Of a stretch of 12,326 bases of DNA, positions 1 to 6,197 are shown in pieces (positions within the stretch are counted from its first letter, which is position 1; every line of letters starts with the position of its first letter). Both the position numbers and the translations under genes were made by a program. This DNA comes from an uncultured Ruminococcus sp. GTDB lineage: Bacteria > Bacillota > Clostridia > Oscillospirales > CAG-272. The stretch lies in contig CADBRS010000094.1 of assembly GCA_902797125.1 (NCBI GenBank), positions 1-12,326 of the forward strand. The letters run 5' to 3'. The notes under the pieces were generated by a model. That model did not search any database. It was not told the DNA's origin and worked only from the letters and a program-made list of their open reading frames with translations.

Positions 1-888
1 CTGAATAACAGTTTCAAGGCTTTCGACGACCTCGTCCGGCGTCATAAATACCTCGGTATGATCTGCGCCGATATATTCAGCGGCCTGTCTGGCATATTTC
101 AGATCGATCGCGTCTTCGCTCATGCCGATGGCAAAGGTCCGGATCGGTTTGTCGCTTTTCTTCGCCGCGATGGCGCAGACAAGCGAGGAATCCAGACCGC
201 CCGAAAGCAGAAATCCGACCTTGGCGTCCGCAACGAGCCTCTTTTCCACGCCTGCGATCAACTTTTCGCGGATCTTCAGGCAGGCTGTTTCCAGATCGTC
301 CCTGCACACTGACTCGACTTTCGCAATATCGTTATAGCAGATAAACTGACCGTTTTTGTAGTAATGGCCGGGAGGAAAAGGCATGATATGTTCCGAGAGC
401 CCGACCAAGTTTTTCGGTTCGCTTGCAAACAGGACGACTCCGTTTTTGTCGTACCCGTAATACAACGGGCGAATGCCTATCGGATCGCGCGCGGCAATAT
501 ATTCGCCCGTTCTTCCGTCGTAGAGCACGCAGGCGAATTCCGCGTCGAGCATGGAAAACATCTTCACACCGTACTCGAAATACATGGGCAGGATGATCTC
601 GCAGTCGCTGTCGCTGTCGAAGACATATCCTTTTTTTTCAAGCCGTTCGCGTTCCTTCCGGAAGCCATAGAGTTCCCCGTTACATACGGCAAAGCAGCCG
701 TTCTTTTCAAACGGCTGCATGCCCGATGGCGTCAGCCCCATGATCGAGAGACGGTGAAAGGCGAGAATGCCCTTCCCTGTCTCCACGATCCTGCTGTCGT
801 CCGGTCCGCGTGTTTTGGTTCTTTCAAATCCTTTTTTCCATGCGGCAAGATCGCTGACCTCGCCGCAGTAACCGAATATCGAACACAT
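1..888 (-). CDS. asnB: Asparagine synthetase (glutamine-hydrolysing), 3' end cut by window
   Basis: This enzyme makes asparagine from aspartate, ATP and glutamine in the cytosol. The open frame gives 296 residues from the start before running off the left edge; AsnB-type enzymes usually exceed 500, so roughly the C-terminal half is missing here. Met-Cys-Ser-Ile-Phe-Gly opens the class II glutaminase domain, with Cys2 as the catalytic nucleophile after Met removal. RGPDDS (about 29-34), HRLSI (about 45-49) and CNGELYG (about 69-75) are the usual glutaminase motifs. The synthetase domain shows the ATP pyrophosphatase loop SGGLDSS at 229-235. The ATG is placed by a GGAG sequence inside the end of the upstream amt gene, and only 2 bases separate the genes, so translation is probably coupled. 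It is the third gene of the glnN-amt-asnB operon and spends the glutamine made upstream. Confidence 0.93.
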   Translation of the reverse strand, partial: MCSIFGYCGEVSDLAAWKKGFERTKTRGPDDSRIVETGKGILAFHRLSIMGLTPSGMQPFEKNGCFAVCNGELYGFRKERERLEKKGYVFDSDSDCEIILPMYFEYGVKMFSMLDAEFACVLYDGRTGEYIAARDPIGIRPLYYGYDKNGVVLFASEPKNLVGLSEHIMPFPPGHYYKNGQFICYNDIAKVESVCRDDLETACLKIREKLIAGVEKRLVADAKVGFLLSGGLDSSLVCAIAAKKSDKPIRTFAIGMSEDAIDLKYARQAAEYIGADHTEVFMTPDEVVESLETVIQ

Positions 889-890
889 AT

Positions 891-2615
891 TTACTCCACA
901 TCCTGCAAAGCGTCGTATCCCTCTTCACCGGTACGGACCTTGATCACGTTTTCAACGTCGTAAACAAAGATCTTGCCGTCGCCGATATGACCGGTATACA
1001 ACACCTTTTTGGCGGTCTCAATCACGTCGCGGACCGGGATCGCGCTGACGACGATATCCACCTGCACTTTCGGGCGGAGGTCTGTCTGGACCTCAACGCC
1101 GCGGTAAAATTCAGTATGTCCCTTCTGCATCCCGTAACCCATCACGTGAGAAACGGTCATGCCGGTGATGCCCAGTTTGTTCATGGCATCTTTCAAAGCA
1201 TACAGTTTTTCCTCTTTAAAGACGATTTCCACCTTGGTGAACTTATGCCCTCCGCTTTCAAACGAAGGCTCGCGCTTGACAGGTATCGCTTCCGCTACAG
1301 GCGTCGTTCCGGTCACGGCAACGACACCGTCACCGGTACCGAATTCGGCATATTTGTCCACCGCGGGCATAAAGTCCGCATAGGCGCTGGGCAGTCCGTG
1401 CTCGCTGACGTCCAGCCCGGCCAGTTCATCCGCAGGATCTGCGCGGAGAAAATGGGCTTTTTTCAAGATCAGGAAGAAGGCCAGCATAGTGACCGTAGCC
1501 CAGGCCGCGACGGAAACGAATCCGAGAGCCTGCAGACCGAGTTGTGTGAAATCACCGGTATAGAACAGTCCGCGAAGCCCGGCAGGCGCGTCCGGATTAG
1601 CAAGCAGTCCGACGGCCAGCGTACCCCATATGCCGTTTGCACAGTGTACACCGACTGCACCGACGGGATCGTCGACATGCAGTTTCAGATCCAGCACTTC
1701 CACGACAACGACGACCAGAATACCCGCAACGAGTCCTACGACCGCTGAGCCTACCGCGTCGAACGCGTCGCATCCTGCGGTCACGGCGACCAGTCCGGCC
1801 AGCGCGGCGTTCAGACACATAGACACATCAGGCTTTCCGTTTTTGATCCACGTAAAGATCAGCGTCGTACAGGTCGCGACCGAAGGTGCGATCGTCGTGG
1901 TCAGAAAGATGGAAGAGAGTTCGGAAACCGAGGTGGCGGCGGCACCGTTGAATCCGTACCAGCCGAGCCAGAGGATGAAAACACCCAGAGCTCCCAGCGG
2001 GATGGAATGACCCGGGATCGCGTTGACTTTCACGACTTTACCATCTTTGTTTTTGACGTATTTGCCGATACGGGGACCTAAAACGATGGCTCCGATCAGC
2101 GCTGCGATCCCGCCCACCATGTGGATGGCGGTGGATCCTGCGTAATCGTGGAAACCGAGCTGCGAAAGCCAGCCCCCGCCCCAGATCCAGTGTGCCTCGA
2201 TCGGATAAATCACCAGACTGATCACACCGGAATACACACAGTAAGCGGAAAATTTAGTCCTCTCCGCCATGGCACCGGAGACGATCGTCGCGGTCGTGGC
2301 GCAGAATACGAGATTGAAAACGAAATAACTGGCGTCTGTAAACCCTTCTGCGGGAGACGCGATGAATTCTTTGAAATGTGCGAACAGATCCATATTCGGG
2401 ATCCCGATGAGTCCGAACAGCGCATCCTCTCCCATCATCAATGTATATCCGAGAAGCGAAAACACAACTGTTCCGATACAGAAATCCATCAGGTTTTTCA
2501 TGATGATGTTGCCGGCGTTTTTCGCACGTGTGAAACCGGTTTCCACCATAGCAAATCCGGCTTGCATCCAGAACACAAGTGCCGTGCCTATTAGATACCA
2601 AAATTCAACAGACAT
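891..2615 (-). CDS. amt: Ammonium channel (Amt) fused to a C-terminal PII signalling domain
   Basis: The protein has 574 residues. About 1-387 is an Amt/Rh ammonium channel with multiple membrane helices. It has the Amt signature around DYAGSTAIH (157-165), and the pore twin histidines are H165 and H324. After a linker of about 70 residues, 459-574 is a complete PII (GlnB/GlnK) domain. Its T-loop contains GMQKGHTEFYRG, the B-loop reads TGHIGDGKIFV, and the C-loop reads KVRTGEE. Using E. coli GlnB numbering, Q39, K58, K90 and R103 (ATP/2-oxoglutarate ligands) are present. R47, the residue GlnK pushes into the AmtB pore, is also kept (R505). The uridylylated Tyr51 is replaced by Val (V509), so control by GlnD is unlikely. 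Inference: a tethered, ligand-driven plug that closes the channel when nitrogen is plentiful. An AAGGAGG site lies 9 bases before the ATG, and glnN ends 21 bases upstream. Confidence 0.95.
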   Translation of the reverse strand: MSVEFWYLIGTALVFWMQAGFAMVETGFTRAKNAGNIIMKNLMDFCIGTVVFSLLGYTLMMGEDALFGLIGIPNMDLFAHFKEFIASPAEGFTDASYFVFNLVFCATTATIVSGAMAERTKFSAYCVYSGVISLVIYPIEAHWIWGGGWLSQLGFHDYAGSTAIHMVGGIAALIGAIVLGPRIGKYVKNKDGKVVKVNAIPGHSIPLGALGVFILWLGWYGFNGAAATSVSELSSIFLTTTIAPSVATCTTLIFTWIKNGKPDVSMCLNAALAGLVAVTAGCDAFDAVGSAVVGLVAGILVVVVVEVLDLKLHVDDPVGAVGVHCANGIWGTLAVGLLANPDAPAGLRGLFYTGDFTQLGLQALGFVSVAAWATVTMLAFFLILKKAHFLRADPADELAGLDVSEHGLPSAYADFMPAVDKYAEFGTGDGVVAVTGTTPVAEAIPVKREPSFESGGHKFTKVEIVFKEEKLYALKDAMNKLGITGMTVSHVMGYGMQKGHTEFYRGVEVQTDLRPKVQVDIVVSAIPVRDVIETAKKVLYTGHIGDGKIFVYDVENVIKVRTGEEGYDALQDVE

Positions 2616-2636
2616 ATATTTTTTCCTCCTTAATCA

Positions 2637-4733
2637 TCATTTCACGCTGAACAGGATATCCCCGTAAGTCGGGAACGGCCAGTAGTCCTTCCCTGTCAGC
2701 AGTTCCGCCTGATCGCAAGGCACGCGCAGTTCGCTCATCTTAGGCAAAACGGTATCGCGTATCAGGGCTGATTCTTCGATCACATCTTCAGCTTCATGCA
2801 GTCCGAGAACGACGGTTTCCAGTTCGTCGGTCTTTGCCGCGATCCTGTCGGACAGCGCAGATAGTTTTGTGATGAGTTCGCTCTCATAAGCGCAGGCGAG
2901 TTCAGGGATGACCGCTCTCTTTTCGGATACCTGTTTGGCCAGATCTGCAGTGAACCGGGTAATGGCCGGAGCGATGCGTTTGTGCACCATGCTGATCATG
3001 GTATTCGCTTCGATCTGAACCGTTTTGCAGTAGTTTTCCAGCATGATATCGCGGCGCGATTTCAATTCATCGACGGTAAAGACGCCGAGAGAGGTGAGCA
3101 TTTTCACATTCTTTTCATCCAGCAGATGCGGCATGCAGTCCGCCGTCGTGCGATAGTTGAGAAGTCCGCGGACTTCGGTCGCTTCCTTGATCCAAGCGTC
3201 ATCGTATCCGTTGCCGTTGAAAATGATGCGGCGGTGATCCTTGATCGTCTTCCGGATCATGTCGTGCAGCGCCGTTTCAAAGTCTTTCGCGCTCTCCAGA
3301 CGGTCCGCGTAGATCTTGAGGCTCTCCGCGACGGCGGAGTTCAGCATGATGTTCGCGCAGGCGATCGAGTTCGACGAGCCGAGCATACGGAATTCAAATT
3401 TGTTTCCGGTGAACGCAAACGGCGATGTACGGTTGCGGTCTGTCGTGTCGCGGTTGAATTTCGGCAGCACGTCCACACCCAGTTTCATCACGGTTTTTTC
3501 AGCGCCGGTGTAAGGGGTATCGTTTTCGATCGCTTCCAGGACAGCGTCCAGTTCGTCGCCCAGGAAGATGGAGATCACGGCGGGCGGTGCCTCGTTCGCA
3601 CCGAGACGGTGATCGTTTCCGGCTGTTGCCACGGAGATGCGCAGCAGGTCCTGATAATCATCCACTGCTTTGATCACAGCGCAGAGGAAAAGCAGGAACT
3701 GAGCGTTCTCATACGGCGTGTCGCCGGGAGACAGCAGGTTCTGTCCCTCATCGGTGGCGATGGACCAGTTGTTGTGTTTGCCGGAACCGTTGACACCGGC
3801 GAACGGTTTTTCCTGGAGCAGGCAGACGAGCCCGTGTTTGGCAGCGACTCTCTGCATGATCTCCATAGTCAGCTGGTTGTGGTCCGTGGCCACGTTGGTC
3901 GTCGAATAGATCGGAGCCAGCTCGTGCTGAGCAGGCGCGACCTCATTATGCTCGGTCTTGGCCAGAATGCCCAGTTTCCAGAGCTCATCGTTCAAATCTT
4001 CCATAAACGCCGCGACGCCGGGCTTGATCGCTCCGAAATAGTGATCGTCCAGTTCCTGCCCTTTCGGCGGTTTCGCACCGAACAGCGTGCGGCCGGTAAA
4101 CCGGAGATCCGGACGCGCTTCATACATTTCTTTCGTGATCAGGAAATATTCCTGTTCCGGTCCGACGGAGGAAACGACGCGTTTGGCCGTCTGGTTGCCG
4201 AAAAGCCGCAGGATACGCAATGCCTGCTTGTTCAGTGCTTCCATCGAGCGGAGCAGCGGCGTCTTCTTATCCAGCGCGTGCCCGCCGTAGGAGCAGAAGG
4301 CTGTCGGGATACATAAGGTTTTCCCTTTGATAAACGCATAAGACGTCGGATCCCAAGCGGTATATCCTCTGGCCTCGAATGTGGCGCGGAGTCCGCCGGA
4401 CGGGAAGGACGAGGCGTCCGGTTCCCCTTTGATCAGTTCCTTGCCCGAGAACTCCATGATCACGCTTCCGTCCGGAGAAGGAGCGATAAAGCCGTCATGC
4501 TTTTCAGCGGTGATACCTGTGAGCGGCTGGAACCAGTGCGTAAAATGTGTGGCCCCCTTTGATACCGCCCAGTTTTTCATAGCCTCGGCGACGGCATTGG
4601 CGACGCCGATATCGAGTTCTTTGCCTTCATCGATCGTCTTGCGCAGAGACGCATATACTTTTGCCGAAAGGTTTGCCCGCATGACGCGGTCGTCAAAAAC
4701 GAGGCTTCCGAAAGTATCCGATACTGTTTTCAT
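2637..4733 (-). CDS. glnN: Type III glutamine synthetase
   Basis: This cytosolic enzyme joins ammonia and glutamate to glutamine using ATP. From the chosen ATG it has 698 residues, typical for the GSIII family (about 700-730). Characteristic GSIII blocks are GGLRATFEARGYTAWDPTSY (113-132), GPEQEYFLI (191-199), EHNEVAPAQHELAP (261-274), KPFAGVNGSGKHNNW (309-323), GNDHRLGANEAPP (372-384) and NRTSPFAFTGNKFEFR (434-449). They include the metal-binding Glu and active-site His residues of the GS fold. An in-frame ATG 81 bases further upstream exists, but its 27 extra residues would be encoded by the leader's hairpin/terminator. The chosen start has AAAGGAGA about 9 bases before it and begins MKTVSDTFGS. 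It is the first gene of the leftward operon, behind a strong promoter and a leader with two overlapping antitermination elements. Both GlnN (here) and GlnA (rightward operon) are encoded in this locus. Confidence 0.95.
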   Translation of the reverse strand: MKTVSDTFGSLVFDDRVMRANLSAKVYASLRKTIDEGKELDIGVANAVAEAMKNWAVSKGATHFTHWFQPLTGITAEKHDGFIAPSPDGSVIMEFSGKELIKGEPDASSFPSGGLRATFEARGYTAWDPTSYAFIKGKTLCIPTAFCSYGGHALDKKTPLLRSMEALNKQALRILRLFGNQTAKRVVSSVGPEQEYFLITKEMYEARPDLRFTGRTLFGAKPPKGQELDDHYFGAIKPGVAAFMEDLNDELWKLGILAKTEHNEVAPAQHELAPIYSTTNVATDHNQLTMEIMQRVAAKHGLVCLLQEKPFAGVNGSGKHNNWSIATDEGQNLLSPGDTPYENAQFLLFLCAVIKAVDDYQDLLRISVATAGNDHRLGANEAPPAVISIFLGDELDAVLEAIENDTPYTGAEKTVMKLGVDVLPKFNRDTTDRNRTSPFAFTGNKFEFRMLGSSNSIACANIMLNSAVAESLKIYADRLESAKDFETALHDMIRKTIKDHRRIIFNGNGYDDAWIKEATEVRGLLNYRTTADCMPHLLDEKNVKMLTSLGVFTVDELKSRRDIMLENYCKTVQIEANTMISMVHKRIAPAITRFTADLAKQVSEKRAVIPELACAYESELITKLSALSDRIAAKTDELETVVLGLHEAEDVIEESALIRDTVLPKMSELRVPCDQAELLTGKDYWPFPTYGDILFSVK

Positions 4734-4758
4734 GGTGTTGATCTCCTTTTCCGATCTT

Positions 4759-4800
4759 AAAAAGAAAAAGGGTCTCTCATGCTGAAATGACATGAAAGAC
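4759..4800 (-). terminator. Leader terminator T2 of glnN, overlapping hairpin B
   Basis: GTCTTTCATG (4800-4791) pairs over 10 uninterrupted positions with CATGAGAGAC (4781-4772), with one G-U pair and a 9-base loop. It is followed by CC and the tail TTTTTCTTTTT. It lies just before the AAAGGAGA ribosome binding site of glnN, the usual place for a leader attenuator. Its whole 5' arm is also used by hairpin B, so a protein holding hairpin B would prevent termination. Confidence 0.72.
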
Positions 4801-4814
4801 GCCTTTGCCTTCAT
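4792..4814 (-). promoter_or_regulatory. ANTAR-type RNA hairpin B in the glnN leader
   Basis: GGC (4809-4807) pairs with GTC (4800-4798), and ATGAA (4814-4810) pairs with TTCAT (4796-4792), leaving one bulged T. The six-base loop is A-A-A-G-G-C, again with A1 and G4. It is the second copy of the hairpin A sequence. Its 3' arm is the 5' arm of terminator T2. Confidence 0.6.
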
Positions 4815-4831
4815 CTGTTAAATTATTTGTC

Positions 4832-4871
4832 AAACAAAAAACGCGCCAATGAACCCACGGTTCAAAGACGC
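4832..4871 (-). terminator. Leader terminator T1 of glnN, overlapping hairpin A
   Basis: GCGTC (4871-4867) pairs with GGCGC (4847-4843). After a T-T/T-T internal loop, TGAACC (4864-4859) pairs with GGTTCA (4855-4850) around a GTG loop. A tail TTTTTTGTTT follows one base later. The 5' arm uses the last loop bases and 3' arm of hairpin A, so terminator and hairpin cannot form together. The internal mismatch makes it weaker than the glt leader terminator. Confidence 0.55.
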
Positions 4872-4880
4872 CATTGCCTT
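4865..4880 (-). promoter_or_regulatory. ANTAR-type RNA hairpin A in the glnN leader
   Basis: On the transcript, AAGGC (4880-4876) pairs with GTCTT (4869-4865), including one G-U pair, and closes a six-base loop A-A-T-G-G-C. A at loop position 1 and G at position 4 match the hexaloop signature known for targets of ANTAR antiterminators such as EutV. The loop and the C-G then G-U closing pairs are identical to the hairpin in the divergent glt leader. Its 3' arm is shared with the following terminator. The fold was made by hand. Confidence 0.6.
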
Positions 4881-4891
4881 AACACGGCGTC

Positions 4892-4920
4892 ATTGTACAA
4901 CGCCTTGGAAGATTTGTCAA
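4892..4920 (-). promoter_or_regulatory. Sigma-A promoter of the glnN-amt-asnB operon
   Basis: Reading leftwards, a perfect TTGACA (4920-4915) is followed after exactly 17 bases by TACAAT (4897-4892), one base from the TATAAT consensus. Transcription should start near 4885, giving a leader of about 150 bases before glnN. The predicted +1 lies only a few bases before the first leader hairpin. The start site is inferred from spacing. Confidence 0.88.
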
Positions 4921-4935
4921 GCCTCTTTTGCAACT

Positions 4936-4966
4936 TTTTTCGAAACCCGCCAAAAAAATCGAAAAA
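4936..4966. repeat. Inverted repeat centred between the two divergent promoters
   Basis: TTTTTCGA (4936-4943) and TCGAAAAA (4959-4966) are perfect 8-base arms with a 15-base spacer. The axis (4951) falls within one base of the midpoint between the two -35 boxes (4950). Each arm sits at about -50 to -58 relative to its nearer predicted start. It could be a regulator site shared by both operons, or simply symmetric A/T-rich UP elements. Confidence 0.6.
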
Positions 4967-4979
4967 TGGTTTTTCCCTC

Positions 4980-5008
4980 TTGACAAAATCGCTTGGATGG
5001 CGTACAAT
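4980..5008 (+). promoter_or_regulatory. Sigma-A promoter of the glutamate synthase-glnA operon
   Basis: A perfect TTGACA (4980-4985) and TACAAT (5003-5008) are separated by exactly 17 bases, the same hexamers and spacing as the divergent glnN promoter. Initiation is expected near 5015, leaving a leader of about 88 bases. The first predicted RNA hairpin begins only about two bases after the expected +1. Confidence 0.88.
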
Positions 5009-5016
5009 AATCCGGT

Positions 5017-5036
5017 AATGAGCAATGGCGTTCATT
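5017..5036 (+). promoter_or_regulatory. ANTAR-type RNA hairpin in the glutamate synthase leader
   Basis: AATGAGC (5017-5023) pairs with GTTCATT (5030-5036) over 7 positions including one G-U pair. The six-base loop is A-A-T-G-G-C, the same loop as hairpin A of the glnN leader and fitting the A1/G4 rule. Its loop end and 3' arm (5027-5036) are part of the 5' arm of the leader terminator, so the two structures exclude each other. Confidence 0.65.
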
Positions 5037-5084
5037 TTTGCGCGGACAATCCTGCGCAAAAACGGACGTCTTTTTTCTTTTTTT
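5027..5084 (+). terminator. Leader terminator of the glutamate synthase operon
   Basis: A long stem pairs 5027-5043 with 5054-5070: 16 of 17 positions pair, with a single A-C mismatch and two G-U pairs, around a 10-base loop. The inner part is TTTTTGCGC against GCGCAAAAA. The outer part is GGCGTTC against GGACGTC. A long tail (six T, one C, seven T) follows at once, and the ribosome binding site comes after it. The 5' arm is shared with the preceding ANTAR-type hairpin. Confidence 0.82.
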
Positions 5085-5102
5085 AGCAAGAGGTGATGGT
5101 TC

Positions 5103-6197
5103 ATGATTTTGGAAGGCAACGTAAGGATACCGTCCGGATGTGCGATCGCGGCGGTCATATCTAAAGAAGGCAGACGCATGACAGGCGAATCGATCGTCGA
5201 GGCGATGAAACCGATGCATGACCGGTCCAACGGTCTGGGCGGCGGTTTTGCGGGTTACGGCATTTATCCCGAATACAGGGATCTTTATGCGCTCCACCTG
5301 TTTTTTGACTGCCGTGACACGAGGAAAAAGTGCGAAGCGTTCCTCAAGGAACGTTTTGAGGTCGTCCACGGTGAGATCATCCCCACACGTAAACTGCCCG
5401 AAATCACAGACGAGCCGATCATCTGGCGCTATTTCGTGGCGCCTCTCCGGTCCGTGCTCGCCGATCTGCAACTGGACGAAAAGGAATTCGTAGCCCGCAC
5501 GGTCATGAAGATCAACGTCGAGATGGACGGAGCCTACGTTTTTTCCAGCGGCAAAAACATGGGGACCTTCAAAGCCGTGGGCTTCCCGGAGGACGTCGGC
5601 GTATTTTACAAACTCGACGAGTACGAGGGCTACAGCTGGACGGCGCACGGCAGATATCCGACGAACACACCCGGTTGGTGGGGCGGCGCACATCCGTTCA
5701 CATTGCTTGATTTCTCAGTCGTTCACAACGGAGAAATCTCATCCTACGACGCCAACCGCCGTTTCATCGAGATGTTCGGATATAAATGCACGCTGCAGAC
5801 CGACACCGAGGTCATCACCTACATTCTGGACTACCTGGTCCGCAGGCAGGGACTGACCCTTTCTGAGGCAGCCAACGTGATCGCAGCGCCTTTCTGGAGC
5901 ACGATCGAACGCAAAACAGATGAATATGAAAAGAAAAAACTTCAGTTCCTCCGGACTGTTTTCCCGAGTTTGCTCGTAACTGGTCCCTTTTCCATCGTTC
6001 TCGGTTTCGACGGAGGGTTGATGGCACTCAACGACCGGCTGAAACTCCGTTCGATGGTCGTCGGTGAAAAAGAAGATCTCGTCTATGTAGCGAGCGAGGA
6101 GGCTGCGATCCGCGTAATGGAGCCTGACGTTGAGAAAATTTGGGCTCCGTCCGGCGGCGAGCCTGTAATCGTTAATGTAAAGGAAGGTGCTTTCTGA
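5103..6197 (+). CDS. Glutamate synthase, glutaminase (class II amidotransferase) subunit
   Basis: This protein of 364 residues corresponds to the N-terminal glutaminase domain of bacterial GltB, here a separate subunit as in archaeal and clostridial GOGAT. It would hydrolyse glutamine and pass ammonia to the FMN subunit. The probable nucleophile is Cys13 in SGCAIAA, so a 12-residue propeptide would have to be removed, as in classical GltB. Other class II motifs are HGRYPTNT (182-189), VVHNGEIS (207-214) and LQTDTE (231-236), with MHDRSNGLGGGFAGYGIYPE (38-57) near the N terminus. The start has an AGAGGTGAT ribosome binding site right after the leader terminator. The stop shares one base with the next ATG (TGATG), which suggests coupled translation. 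Confidence 0.92.
   Translation: MILEGNVRIPSGCAIAAVISKEGRRMTGESIVEAMKPMHDRSNGLGGGFAGYGIYPEYRDLYALHLFFDCRDTRKKCEAFLKERFEVVHGEIIPTRKLPEITDEPIIWRYFVAPLRSVLADLQLDEKEFVARTVMKINVEMDGAYVFSSGKNMGTFKAVGFPEDVGVFYKLDEYEGYSWTAHGRYPTNTPGWWGGAHPFTLLDFSVVHNGEISSYDANRRFIEMFGYKCTLQTDTEVITYILDYLVRRQGLTLSEAANVIAAPFWSTIERKTDEYEKKKLQFLRTVFPSLLVTGPFSIVLGFDGGLMALNDRLKLRSMVVGEKEDLVYVASEEAAIRVMEPDVEKIWAPSGGEPVIVNVKEGAF

Larger units (their letters stand above)
4793..4880 (-). repeat. Pair of 19-bp direct repeats in the glnN leader
   Basis: Bases 4862-4880 and 4793-4811 match at 17 of 19 positions. Each copy encodes the loop and both inner arms of one ANTAR-type hairpin (A and B). The two differences are in the loop (T versus A at loop position 3) and just outside the stem, so the paired bases are preserved. 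Confidence 0.85.

Noticed and set aside
2982..4316. 444-residue open frame on the plus strand
   Set aside because: It lies wholly antisense to glnN, has an Arg/His/Asp-rich composition with no recognisable domain, and has no ribosome binding site; it mirrors the codon pattern of glnN.
4734..4814. N-terminal extension of GlnN by 27 residues from an upstream in-frame ATG
   Set aside because: These bases form hairpin B and terminator T2, and no ribosome binding site precedes that ATG. The downstream ATG has a strong one and gives the family's usual N terminus.
4816..4850. Second glnN promoter with AATAAT as -10
   Set aside because: The -10-like AATAAT has only a poor -35 (TTGGCG), and the nearby TTGACA has no -10 at the right distance. 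Kept only as a possible complication for the tandem leader.
5017..5102. Glutamine riboswitch in the glutamate synthase leader
   Set aside because: A CGTTCA sequence is present, but the conserved purine-rich core and three-way fold of the glnA/glutamine riboswitch are not. The ANTAR hairpin plus terminator explains the bases better.
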